DNA of 64,000 nt from Acidobacteriota bacterium. GTDB taxonomy: Bacteria > Acidobacteriota > Blastocatellia > Pyrinomonadales > Pyrinomonadaceae. Below, one piece after another: positions 1 to 8,930 of the stretch. A model generated the notes under the pieces. The model had not been told where the DNA came from. It made no database searches and saw only the letters and a program-made list of their open reading frames with translations. The position numbers were made by a program, and so were the translations under genes. The DNA lies in assembly GCA_019639155.1 (NCBI GenBank), contig JAHBSJ010000003.1, forward strand, positions 186,001-250,000, written 5' to 3'. How positions within the stretch are numbered: the first letter of the stretch is position 1; every line of letters begins with the position of its first letter.

Positions 1-3000
1 ATTCTGACCGTCGGCGAAGATCGCCACGCCGTAGCTGTTGCCGATATTCGTAAGTGTTTCGGGGACGAGGCCGATGAAATTTTGGCGGATATCGTTCGCG
101 GCACCGGCGTCGGGCTTAATGCGGACACCGACGGCGGCAGCGGTTTGCGTATAGCCGCCGATAATATTCGAACGAACGACGTTCTCTGCGGCTCCGGAAC
201 CAATAGCGACACCGGTTTGCCGTGCATAGGTGGTCGGCGAACCGCCGCCGATGAATGAAAGGCCGATCAGATTCATGTTGAGATCGTTGCCGACAGCACC
301 GGCGCCGATATCGATATCGGCGTTGACATTGTTCGCAACGGCGTTCAAACCCGGACCGCTGCCGTTGCCGATCTGGTTGGCGGTCGAATTCTGGATCTTG
401 ATGCCGATGTTATTCGGAGTTGCGGGACCGGGGCTTTCGGGTACGCCGATCCAGTTGCCTAGGACAGCGTTGCCACTGCCGCTTTCGAGCGAGATCGCGG
501 TGCCATTGTTTCCGAGTACGTTGCCGTTCCCGGCGGTCGAGCCGATACGGTTGCCGGTTCCCGCAACGCGTATTCCTTTCGTTTGATCGCCTAGGGCACC
601 TGCGGGCGCGCCAGCGGGCGTTACGCCAAAATAGGAACTTTCGACCTGGGTATTGTTCGACTGAATATTGAGCCCGACTTGGCAGCGCGTCAAAGAAAGG
701 CCTTTGACCTCAGATGCGTTGCTCCCTACGCCGAGGTTTAGGCAGTTGTTGCGGACGCCGTTGCCCGTGACCTGAATGAGAGGCGTTCCTGTAAAACCGG
801 GCTGAGTATTGCCCGCGAACTGTATCGGCTTGGTGATCGTCGGCAGCTCGCTGCCGAGAGTGATCGTATGCGGACCGCCGCCCGGGATCGCGAAATGTAT
901 GACCTTCGGTCCGGTCATCGCCTGAGCGGTCTGGATCGCACCGCGCAGCGAACACTGCAGTCCGGGTGTGCTGAGGTCCACATCGCAGATGCCGTTTGCG
1001 GGACTGTTGTCAGGGAGGTCGTTCGTCACGTTTACTACTATCGGAACGACGCAGTCGGTCGCCGAACACTCGCCGGCAACACAAGAGAACTCCGACGTAT
1101 TGCCGTCAGGGTCAGTTGCGGTCGCGGTGATCTTCGAGCCCGGTGCGACCGTGGCGGTAGATGTGAAATTGAACGTGGCGGTGCCGTAGAAAAGGTCTGT
1201 CGTAACGGTTGTCGAACCGATATAGGTTTCACCCTCGCCGTAGTTCGTCGGGTCTGCTGTGCTGCTTGCATAGAAATCGATGACGTAGGTACGTTCCTGT
1301 TCGCTGCGCAGCACGCCCTCGACCGAAACGGTGCCGTTGCCATTGAAAACAGGGGTGGAAAGATCGGGATAGTTCTGCCGTTCATTCGCGAAAATATCAG
1401 TGTCAAAACAGTCGTTCGGCGTCACGCCATCGGGGGGAACGACAAAGCCGGTGCCGACGCTAAGATCGATGCCGAGTGCACCGTTATTGAAAATTGAATT
1501 GAATCTGATCGGATTGAATCTATTTCGTTGGCTGGGGCCGGGCGCATTTGTCCTAGCGGAAACGAAAACGCCTACGCGGCCGTTGTTTGCGATAACGTTT
1601 CCGGTGTCTGCATCGTAGCCGACCGTAACTCCGCTTGCATTTATCCTAATGCCGTCCTGACCGTTTCCGAGCGGCTGTCCGGTAGAGCCGACACCGATGT
1701 AGTTATTGGCGATAATGGGGTTGCCGATCGATCCGGACATAACGATGCCATCGAAGGCGTTGCCGGAAATAATATTTCGATGCATCGGATTGCTGCCGCC
1801 GATCAGGACGGCTTCATTTACGATAAGCAGTCCGAAACCTGATGCGGTCGAATTCGGAATAGCGTTTGTGCCGCCTGCATCGGTGCCGATCCTGTTGTTC
1901 TGAATGTATTTCGGCAGAAAGCTGCGCGGCGGCGTCGAATCCATCGTGATGCCGTTGTAAAGATTGCCGGAGATCAGGTTTCCCAACGGGATCAGGCCGC
2001 CGTCGCCGCCGTGGGCATTGTTGATACCGACGCCGCCGACATACGTGATGCCGTTCTCGAAAGAGCGAAAGCCGGTGTCATTACCGAGCGCGGACGTTCC
2101 GCTTCTGTTGGTGCCGAGGAAGTTGTTGAATATGGCAACCTCGCCAAGAGCGCTGCCGCGGAATACAGCCTCCGTCTCGTTGCCCGAAATAAGATTGCAA
2201 TGCCCCTGACATTGACCGGCGGACGTCCCGCCCGGACCGCCGACATTCGACAGCGTGTCTGAATTGAATACGGCTACCGTGCCGAAGAATAGGATGAAAA
2301 AGTCGTAATTGTTGTAATCGCGATTCGGGATCGCGAGATTTCCTGTGATATCCGTGCCGATATTGTTGCCGGCGATAGAGCAGTATCCGGCAGGCGGTAC
2401 GGGGCCCTGCACAATGCCGAAACCACGCGGCATCGGCGAACAATAGAGAGCATTTTCGAGATTGCCGGAGATGATGTTTCGTCCCGAGGAAACGATCGAG
2501 CCGATCGACGACATGTGGCTGGGGTTGGTGCGAATACCCGTTGAGCAATTGCCGACGGCTGCCGTTCCTGCAGCATCGGTGCCGATCTTGTTTCCGCGAT
2601 AGTCGTTAAAGACCGTAAGGAATTCGAGCGTGTTAGGGTCGTAAACAGTCTCTTCTTCGACGCCGGGGCCGATGCAGCCGTCGGGATTGTAAACCGTGAA
2701 TCTGTCACCGTTGCCTGAGATGACGTTTCCTGCACCGGCCTCATTTCCGCCGACCAGTGTGTTTCCGCCGGCCATTCGGATCCCTATTGAGTTATTTATC
2801 CTGCCGGAGCCCGCCGCGTTCGTACCGATGTAGTTGCCCTTAAAAACATTGTATTGTCCGCCGAATACCGCCGCTCCTGCGCCGAACTTGCGAGGTAAGA
2901 TGTCCGGGTCGTTGTCTGAGCCGTTGCCGGAAAGTACGTTGCGGGCATCGTCGGACGTGCCGCCGACAGTTGTTTCGTCAGCATCAAAGATATTCACGCC

Positions 3001-5145
3001 CGTCGTGTCGTTCCCAAGGTCAGACGTGCCCGCGAGGTTGGTTCCGCTGTAGTTGCCCTCGACGAAATTGTTGATGGACGTGCTGCTTCCGAGCGTCGTA
3101 AAAACGGCAATCCCGTTTCCGCCAACAATGCCGCCCATCGACGCGTCATATTCACCCTTGAAGCGATTGACAACAAATCCGCGTATCACGCTGTTGCTGC
3201 CGGATATCTGCAGGCCGTCGCTTCGGTTCGCTATGTTGTGCCCTGCGACCTCTATCAGCGGCGAACTGACGAAGCCCGGCTGCGTCGTCGCATCGAGCGT
3301 TGCGGCGGAACGGAGATCCGGCAGCTGAGTATTCAGAACAATGGTCTGCGGCCCGCTGCCGATGCTGAACGTGATCAGATCAGGGCCGGGATTGTTATTC
3401 GCTTGTGAAATAGCTCCGCGAAGGCTGCAGATCTCAGAGCCGCAGCCGCTAACGTCGTCATTGGTGGTGACGACATAGGTTGCCATCGGTGCGGTCATCG
3501 CGACCGACGGTACTGTAGAACCTTCGTGCAAAATGATCAGGTCAGATAGTGCGTCGCGATTGAGCCGCATCGGGAGCAGATCGATCGGAACTGCGTTCGA
3601 GTCAAAGGTAACGACCTCGTCCGTCGATCGTGTTCCGTTTGCGTAAACAGCTCCGCGCCTGAATAGATGAATTTGGCTGCCGACGCGGTCGAGGACGGCG
3701 AGTTCGTCGCGGCCGGAATCCGAAATATGCACCCTGACAGCCCGCATTGCCGCGCCGCCGAAAACTGCCGCTTGCGCAAGACGAGCGTCACGAAAGACCT
3801 CACGCGTCTGCCATCTCAACAGCGGCTCTTCAACAGAGGGCGAAATTGACTTGATGAATCCGTCGCGGGCGCGCTGGGTTGTAAACGAGACGGCGACATC
3901 ATTCTCGCTCTTGTTCGGCGTGAATTCTTCTGATGCCGAACGGTCATTAATGTTGGATACCAACTCTGCTCCGCGTTTTATGTCAGACTTGCGGATCATA
4001 TTTTCCTGATCGATGGCGTATTCCATCGTCGCCAAACGCATCGCCCGTGCGCCGACAGGAATGTATTGTTCCAAAGCCTTGGCCGGTCTTGCAGGTTTCT
4101 TGGCCTCCGCTCTCTTAGCTGGACGTGAAAGCGTTTCTATCGCTCCGCTCGCTGTGACGAACGCCAATACCTCTGCATTGTCATTGCCGAAACGCCCGAC
4201 GACCATACTTGCGATCTCGAACGGCATTTGCTTTGACTCGACGAGCGGACGAGGACGTTCAAGCTGAACTTCCTTCAATTTGTCCCACGGATAAGTGTGT
4301 CCGCGGCCGCGAATGATCGTAAGAATATTCCCGCTACCTATCGCGAGATCTCGGTATGAATCGCTGTCCAGATTTCCCGCTGCAATCGTTGTCGCCTGCG
4401 CAGGCAGGACATACATCTCGGCCGGGTTCTTTAAAGCGCCTTCTGGATGTTCGAACACTAAAATACGCGGCCCGTCAGGGGACGCGACCGCGACGGCAAG
4501 GTCCGTCTGTTCGTCGGGGCGGCCGATCTCTCCGGCGAAGAGAGCCGTGACCGCGCCGCCGACGTCTATTCGCATTGCAGGTGCGAAATTGCCTTTGCCG
4601 TCGCCGGCCGCGAAAAAGATCGAGGATTCGCCAAAACGCGCGGCGACTATGTCGATATGACCGTCGGCATTGAAATCACCCGACTCCAGAACGTCGGGAG
4701 CGGTCGGGATGATCGCTGCGATATGTGAGTAAATGAACGGGTCTTCGGTGAAAGTGTTCGACTCGCGTCGTTTTTGTGCGGCCGCCGAATTGGGAAATAT
4801 CGAGTCGGGATTGCCTCGATAAACATGGATCGCACCGCCCGAATCCGCGACGATCAGATCCGGAGTGCCGTCTGAATCAACATCGCCTTTTGCCATCGAA
4901 CGCGCAGGTGAGCCCGCCGCGGCCCCTTCAGGAAGCGGGATCGTGCGGCCGTCCTCGAAATTCATGTACGGATTGCCGCGTTCGCGTGCCGAGATCGACG
5001 GGACGTCTTTCGGGTCGTCCGTGATCGATCCAGAATGAGCAGATGTTCCTGAGACGCCGTACGAATTGAGCAACACTCCGGCTGCGATGCCGCACGACAC
5101 TAGAAAAGCAAAAAACACGCGAAAACCGACAGTTGTCTTGTTCAT
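1..5145 (-). CDS. Giant secreted CSLREA / beta-helix / FG-GAP protein (C-terminus beyond the window)
   Basis: One uninterrupted frame of 1715 codons runs from the ATG at 5145 past the left edge, so the C-terminus is missing. Residues 8-27 form a hydrophobic signal or anchor segment. Residues about 85-300 contain FG-GAP-like units (GDVDSDGTPDLIVAD, GDFNADGHIDIV). Two CSLREA-type domains (CSLRGAI signature) start near residues 556 and 1370. Each is followed by parallel beta-helix-like repeats with recurring ISGN and IGTD/IGTN motifs, separated by an Ig-like stretch ending in TATDPDGNTSEF. Such proteins are common, very large, exported proteins of unknown role in Acidobacteria; adhesion or surface display is an inference. 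It is transcribed divergently from the sigma factor gene, 119 bp away. Confidence 0.88.
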   Translation of the reverse strand, partial: MNKTTVGFRVFFAFLVSCGIAAGVLLNSYGVSGTSAHSGSITDDPKDVPSISARERGNPYMNFEDGRTIPLPEGAAAGSPARSMAKGDVDSDGTPDLIVADSGGAIHVYRGNPDSIFPNSAAAQKRRESNTFTEDPFIYSHIAAIIPTAPDVLESGDFNADGHIDIVAARFGESSIFFAAGDGKGNFAPAMRIDVGGAVTALFAGEIGRPDEQTDLAVAVASPDGPRILVFEHPEGALKNPAEMYVLPAQATTIAAGNLDSDSYRDLAIGSGNILTIIRGRGHTYPWDKLKEVQLERPRPLVESKQMPFEIASMVVGRFGNDNAEVLAFVTASGAIETLSRPAKRAEAKKPARPAKALEQYIPVGARAMRLATMEYAIDQENMIRKSDIKRGAELVSNINDRSASEEFTPNKSENDVAVSFTTQRARDGFIKSISPSVEEPLLRWQTREVFRDARLAQAAVFGGAAMRAVRVHISDSGRDELAVLDRVGSQIHLFRRGAVYANGTRSTDEVVTFDSNAVPIDLLPMRLNRDALSDLIILHEGSTVPSVAMTAPMATYVVTTNDDVSGCGSEICSLRGAISQANNNPGPDLITFSIGSGPQTIVLNTQLPDLRSAATLDATTQPGFVSSPLIEVAGHNIANRSDGLQISGSNSVIRGFVVNRFKGEYDASMGGIVGGNGIAVFTTLGSSTSINNFVEGNYSGTNLAGTSDLGNDTTGVNIFDADETTVGGTSDDARNVLSGNGSDNDPDILPRKFGAGAAVFGGQYNVFKGNYIGTNAAGSGRINNSIGIRMAGGNTLVGGNEAGAGNVISGNGDRFTVYNPDGCIGPGVEEETVYDPNTLEFLTVFNDYRGNKIGTDAAGTAAVGNCSTGIRTNPSHMSSIGSIVSSGRNIISGNLENALYCSPMPRGFGIVQGPVPPAGYCSIAGNNIGTDITGNLAIPNRDYNNYDFFILFFGTVAVFNSDTLSNVGGPGGTSAGQCQGHCNLISGNETEAVFRGSALGEVAIFNNFLGTNRSGTSALGNDTGFRSFENGITYVGGVGINNAHGGDGGLIPLGNLISGNLYNGITMDSTPPRSFLPKYIQNNRIGTDAGGTNAIPNSTASGFGLLIVNEAVLIGGSNPMHRNIISGNAFDGIVMSGSIGNPIIANNYIGVGSTGQPLGNGQDGIRINASGVTVGYDADTGNVIANNGRVGVFVSARTNAPGPSQRNRFNPIRFNSIFNNGALGIDLSVGTGFVVPPDGVTPNDCFDTDIFANERQNYPDLSTPVFNGNGTVSVEGVLRSEQERTYVIDFYASSTADPTNYGEGETYIGSTTVTTDLFYGTATFNFTSTATVAPGSKITATATDPDGNTSEFSCVAGECSATDCVVPIVVNVTNDLPDNSPANGICDVDLSTPGLQCSLRGAIQTAQAMTGPKVIHFAIPGGGPHTITLGSELPTITKPIQFAGNTQPGFTGTPLIQVTGNGVRNNCLNLGVGSNASEVKGLSLTRCQVGLNIQSNNTQVESSYFGVTPAGAPAGALGDQTKGIRVAGTGNRIGSTAGNGNVLGNNGTAISLESGSGNAVLGNWIGVPESPGPATPNNIGIKIQNSTANQIGNGSGPGLNAVANNVNADIDIGAGAVGNDLNMNLIGLSFIGGGSPTTYARQTGVAIGSGAAENVVRSNIIGGYTQTAAAVGVRIKPDAGAANDIRQNFIGLVPETLTNIGNSYGVAIFADGQN

Positions 5146-5264
5146 ATTGTTTCCAGATCAATAGCTTAATGAAATAGGGCTCTACAAATAGCTGCGTCTG
5201 CCGCAGAGGTTTCATGCCAACTTTTTTTCGATTTCCGCTGTAACACGGTAAAATCGAGTAATAA

Positions 5265-5861
5265 ATGAAAGATCGCGGCGTCAATCAAAGAGCGGAACGG
5301 GACCGCGAGGTATCGGACGGAATAACCCGATTCCTGAAGGATTGGAGCGACGGCGATGACGCTGCGAAGCATCGCCTTATGTCGATCGTGTATGAGGACC
5401 TACGGAATCGAGCCCGGCATCTGATGTCGAAAGAGAGGGCCGACCACACGTTGCAGCCGACCGCACTTGTACACGAGGCGATAATGCGCCTCGGCGAGGC
5501 GGAAGGCGTGAAATGGGACGACCGCGGGCATTTCTTCGGTATCTTTACGCGAATAATGCGACAGGTGCTCGTCGATCATGCCCGCGCCCACGTCGCGATC
5601 AAGCGAGGGAACTCGAATCAGCACCTTTCGACGGACGAAATAGAGATCGCAGAAGACGAGAATATTAGAACGGTGGTTGAGATCGACGGTGCATTGGAAA
5701 AACTTGAGGCTATAGATGAACGGCAGGCAATGATAGTGGAAATGCGTTTTTTCTGCGGGCTTACAATTTCCGAGATCGCAGATACGCTCGGCATCAGCGA
5801 ACGAACCGTTGCGCGCGAATGGGGTTCGGCGCGTTTATGGCTGAAACGCGAATTAGGGTGA
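5265..5861 (+). CDS. ECF-type RNA polymerase sigma factor
   Basis: A 198-residue sigma-70-like factor of the ECF group (Sigma70_ECF, PF07638 type). Region 2 includes the stretch LQPTALVHEAIMRLGEAEGVKWDDRGHFFGIFTRIMRQVLVDHAR at about residues 65-110. Region 4 is the C-terminal helix-turn-helix with the pattern LTISEIADTLGISERTVAREW. No signal peptide or extra C-terminal domain is visible. In Acidobacteria and Planctomycetes this subgroup is typically encoded beside a Ser/Thr kinase gene, as here (kinase starts 69 bp downstream). No anti-sigma gene is adjacent, so control through the kinase is plausible but inferred. It shares its upstream region with the divergent giant surface protein. Confidence 0.93.
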   Translation: MKDRGVNQRAERDREVSDGITRFLKDWSDGDDAAKHRLMSIVYEDLRNRARHLMSKERADHTLQPTALVHEAIMRLGEAEGVKWDDRGHFFGIFTRIMRQVLVDHARAHVAIKRGNSNQHLSTDEIEIAEDENIRTVVEIDGALEKLEAIDERQAMIVEMRFFCGLTISEIADTLGISERTVAREWGSARLWLKRELG

Positions 5862-5930
5862 TGTTGAGTATGATCTGTCATGATTCTTGGACGGTCTCCG
5901 CATCTTAAGAATAGGGACACTTGGCCATAA

Positions 5931-8003
5931 ATGAACGCGAGCAATTGGAGTATCGTAAAAGAACTGGTCAGCGACATTCTTGATGTTGAGCCCGGATCGA
6001 GGGCATCCTATCTGAAGAGTCTGCGCCTCGATCCCGGCATACAATGCGAGGTTGAGGAGTTGCTTTCGTTTGCCGGCGACGAAGATTCGATCATAGATTC
6101 TTCGGCATTCGAAATAACAACCAAAGTATTCGCGAATGGTATCGATACCGCGGACCAAACCGCCGGGCAGACGGTCGGCCCTTACACGATCGTGGGCGAG
6201 CTGGGGCTAGGCGGTATGGGCGCCGTTTACCTCGCCGAACGAAGCGATGGCAAGTTCGAGCAACAGGTCGCCCTTAAACTGCTGAAACGTGAACTAAACA
6301 CAAAAAAGACCCGCGAGATGTTTCGCCGCGAGGTCGAGATACTCTCGCAATTGAATCACCCGAATATCGCAAGCCTGATCGATATAGGCACGACCGAGGA
6401 CGGCATTCCGTACATCGTAATGGAGTTCGTTGACGGCATGCCGATCGACAAGTACTGTAGCGAGAATGGGCTCGGTCTCATTCAGCGGCTCAAACTGTTC
6501 AACCGGGTCTGTTCGACGGTCGCATTTGCCCACAAGAATTTGATAATTCATCGAGATATCAAACCGACAAACATTTTGGTCAACGGCTCGGGTGAGCCTG
6601 TGCTTTTGGATTTCGGCATCTCAAAAATAATGGAAGGTACCGATCCTGATCGACGCGATACCACGTTCATCGGGGCACTGACGCCCGACTATGCCAGTCC
6701 TGAACAGGCAAGAAATGAACCTGTAACGACGGCGGCAGATATTTACAGCCTTGGCGTTGTGCTTTACAAACTGCTGACCGGCAGCACCCCGGGTCTCGAC
6801 AGAAATGCCGCAGACACCGATGCAGGCCGCAGCGAAATTAGGCCGCCGAGCTTGGCGGAATTTCCCGCGGGGCATCCCGTTCATCGCAGCGAGGTCGCAG
6901 GTGATCTGGACAATATCGTCGCCAAGGCGATAGATGACGATCCGCAGCAGCGGTACGGAACGGTTCAGCAATTAGAGGACGACATTTGGCGATTCATCGA
7001 CGGTGAACCGGTATTGGCTCGCCCGGCGACCCTGCTATACAGAACAAAGAAATTCATAAAGCGTCATAGGTTCTCAGCAGCGGCTGCAATTGTCGTTTTG
7101 CTGAGCTTGATAACGGGAACAGGCCTCGCATTGTGGCAGGCTGATGTGGCACAGGCTCACGCGGCAGCAGCAGAGACCGAGAGCGAAAAGGCAAAAAGCG
7201 AGCAGATAAAGGCGGAAAAGATCAGTTCATTCATGGCCAAGATCATCTCTTACGGCAATCCTGCCTGGTATGGCGAAGGCTATCGTTTCGGCGGCGAGGC
7301 TAAGGTCATCGAGGCACTGTACGATCTTAGCGACAAGATCGATGTCGAATTTGAGGGTCAAGCCGATATTCAGGCGGAGCTTCATCATAAATTTGCCGAG
7401 GTTTTTGCGATGGCTGCAAGATCGTCGCTCGCCCCGACCGAGTCGGAAAAACTAATGAAAAAATACCGCTTTCATGCCCTTAGGGCACTCGAACTGAGGA
7501 AGCAGTATTACGGTGATTGGCATGAACTTGTCGCAAAAGACATCTTTTACAGCTATGCCATTACGGCCGAGAACGAACCCGAGATGGCTCAAAAGCTCGA
7601 CCACGCTATCAGAATGATGCGTGCGACAAACCCAATGAACCTAAATCTGCCCTATATGCTCGAAGCCTATGCGGCGCGTTTAGTTAGTCCGGAAGTCGAA
7701 AATTTACATTTGCCATTTCTCAATGCCGTCACGCCCGATACCGATGTGAGTAATTTTGAGGTTGGCGAAAGGTATCTGCGCGAGGCATTGATCCTATTTC
7801 GATTGCATTACAAAGAGGAAAATTACGCGATCATCGCCAATACCTGCATGCTGGCATATGCTCTGGCAAAGCAGGAAAAATGGGGATATATTGAGGAGCC
7901 GTTAGCGGCATGCCGCCGCGGCGTTGCAAATTCCAATACGCAAGGTAGGGTTCGCGAGATCATATACGGGATAGAGAGGCTTTACCGCGGCCGAGGCAAG
8001 TAA
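5931..8003 (+). CDS. Transmembrane Ser/Thr protein kinase with TPR-like extracytoplasmic region
   Basis: A 690-residue PknB-like kinase. Residues about 84-350 are the kinase domain. It has a glycine-rich loop (GELGLGGMGAVY), VALK with K116, E134, the HRDIKPTN catalytic loop with D209, DFG with D227, and the DYASPEQA segment. The catalytic set is complete, so the kinase should be active. One transmembrane helix lies at about residues 380-402. The remaining 290 residues are alpha-helical and begin with a charged coiled coil (AAAETESEKAKSEQ), then look like degenerate TPR repeats. It lies 69 bp after the ECF sigma gene and is probably co-transcribed. It is likely a sensor kinase that phosphorylates the neighbouring sigma factor or its regulators, but this is inferred from context. 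Confidence 0.93.
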   Translation: MNASNWSIVKELVSDILDVEPGSRASYLKSLRLDPGIQCEVEELLSFAGDEDSIIDSSAFEITTKVFANGIDTADQTAGQTVGPYTIVGELGLGGMGAVYLAERSDGKFEQQVALKLLKRELNTKKTREMFRREVEILSQLNHPNIASLIDIGTTEDGIPYIVMEFVDGMPIDKYCSENGLGLIQRLKLFNRVCSTVAFAHKNLIIHRDIKPTNILVNGSGEPVLLDFGISKIMEGTDPDRRDTTFIGALTPDYASPEQARNEPVTTAADIYSLGVVLYKLLTGSTPGLDRNAADTDAGRSEIRPPSLAEFPAGHPVHRSEVAGDLDNIVAKAIDDDPQQRYGTVQQLEDDIWRFIDGEPVLARPATLLYRTKKFIKRHRFSAAAAIVVLLSLITGTGLALWQADVAQAHAAAAETESEKAKSEQIKAEKISSFMAKIISYGNPAWYGEGYRFGGEAKVIEALYDLSDKIDVEFEGQADIQAELHHKFAEVFAMAARSSLAPTESEKLMKKYRFHALRALELRKQYYGDWHELVAKDIFYSYAITAENEPEMAQKLDHAIRMMRATNPMNLNLPYMLEAYAARLVSPEVENLHLPFLNAVTPDTDVSNFEVGERYLREALILFRLHYKEENYAIIANTCMLAYALAKQEKWGYIEEPLAACRRGVANSNTQGRVREIIYGIERLYRGRGK

Positions 8004-8018
8004 GATCTTAAGTCGAGC

Positions 8019-8429
8019 TTAAATCGCAGGGCGGGCGAAATATAACATCGCAAGCATCAGCAGGAAATACGGCACGAGAACGGCGGCGCCGGCATAGTCT
8101 TTAGCGATGCGCTGTCCGAAAAAGAGTGCGGTGATCGACGCCGCCCCCAAAATACCCGCGAAAAAGATCACGACCGTCGAACCTGCGATGAAAAAATAGA
8201 CGACGCCCGCGGCGGCCGTCAGACCCGTCAGAAGTTCGAGCACCGTGATCTTTGCAAGCATTATCGGCACCATGCCTGCGAGAAAGGTATTAGAAAAATG
8301 CCCCGTCAGCCATTCGAGATTTCCTTTCCAGTCGAACACCTTATCGAGCCCAGACTGCAGGAAAAGAATCGCGGTAAAAAGGGCTGCGAAAAGGGCCGGA
8401 GAATGAATGATCAGATACTCCAAATGCAT
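8019..8429 (-). CDS. DoxX-like integral membrane protein
   Basis: A 136-residue, four-helix membrane protein of the DoxX/DoxD-like superfamily. The first helix contains ALFTAILFLQSGLDKVFDW, the typical position of the conserved Lys/Asp after helix 1. The other helices cover about residues 50-75, 80-100 and 110-130. Family members are small quinone- or thiol-linked membrane proteins of poorly defined role. The ATG overlaps the brnA stop codon by one base (TGATG), so translation is coupled to the toxin-antitoxin pair. It is the last gene of the pepP-brnT-brnA-doxX run and converges on the kinase gene with a 15-bp gap. Confidence 0.8.
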   Translation of the reverse strand: MHLEYLIIHSPALFAALFTAILFLQSGLDKVFDWKGNLEWLTGHFSNTFLAGMVPIMLAKITVLELLTGLTAAAGVVYFFIAGSTVVIFFAGILGAASITALFFGQRIAKDYAGAAVLVPYFLLMLAMLYFARPAI

Positions 8430-8692
8430 CAGCGGTGAGTTTCGGCGTATTCGCGCAGCACATCACTAATGAGGTGCGGATTATCTTTGCTTTGTTCCTC
8501 GAACCAATCCAGAACGTCCGCGTCAACGGTGACGAGGACCGACGATCTACCTTTGGGCATTATCAGGTCGGCAGTTTCGAAAAACTCGGCGCCCAGCGTA
8601 GAGATGTCCGAAGTGTCGATGTCGTCGTCAGCCATCAAGGTCAGACGTGCCCAGTCGGTTCTTGATAATTTGTTTGAAACGCTCTCGTTCAT
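8429..8692 (-). CDS. brnA: BrnA-type antitoxin
   Basis: An 87-residue protein. The N-terminal half has the BrnA-like pattern SRTDWARLTLMADDDIDTSDI. The C-terminal half is a ribbon-helix-helix-like segment (SVLVTVDADVLDWFEEQSKDN, then LISDVLREYAETHR). BrnA neutralises the BrnT RNase and, as a BrnT-BrnA complex, represses its own operon. I chose the ATG at 8692, preceded by GGAAAG. A longer reading from 8734 would add 14 residues that match nothing expected. From 8692 the gene overlaps brnT by 65 bp, long but normal in gene order (toxin first). Antitoxin identity is well supported by the pairing with brnT. Confidence 0.88.
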   Translation of the reverse strand: MNESVSNKLSRTDWARLTLMADDDIDTSDISTLGAEFFETADLIMPKGRSSVLVTVDADVLDWFEEQSKDNPHLISDVLREYAETHR

Positions 8693-8930
8693 CTTTCCGT
8701 GCTTTCCTAAGGGAGATAACGCGTATTGTATCACCTCGTATGGTGAAAATGATCACAACGATCAGATCCCGCAGGAAATCGATGCCGATGTAGCGCGCCT
8801 CACCATATTCTTCCCGCTCATCAATGTTTCGCAGAAAGGCCTTTTCGAAGATCTCCCAAGCATCTTGGAAATCCAACCCGTGTTTGCGGATATTGGCTTC
8901 ATTCTTCGTGTCATCCCATTCGAAATTCAT
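8628..8930 (-). CDS. brnT: BrnT-type RNase toxin
   Basis: A 100-residue BrnT family protein (RelE-like fold ribonuclease). It starts with the hallmark MNFEWDDTKNEANIRKHGLDFQDAWEIFEKA. The conserved middle reads GEARYIGIDFLRDLIVVIIFTIRGDTIRVISLRKARKDER, including the Arg/Lys-rich segment that forms the active site in the family. The length is usual for BrnT. Its ATG overlaps the pepP stop codon by 4 bp (ATGA), an unusual position because TA pairs normally have their own promoter. No palindromic operator is visible immediately upstream, since that sequence is pepP coding. Confidence 0.92.
   Translation of the reverse strand: MNFEWDDTKNEANIRKHGLDFQDAWEIFEKAFLRNIDEREEYGEARYIGIDFLRDLIVVIIFTIRGDTIRVISLRKARKDERERFKQIIKNRLGTSDLDG

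Noticed and set aside
230..3849. Plus-strand frames opposite the giant CSLREA protein
   Set aside because: They lie antisense to one continuous coding frame with recognisable domains, have no family features and reflect codon bias of the real gene.
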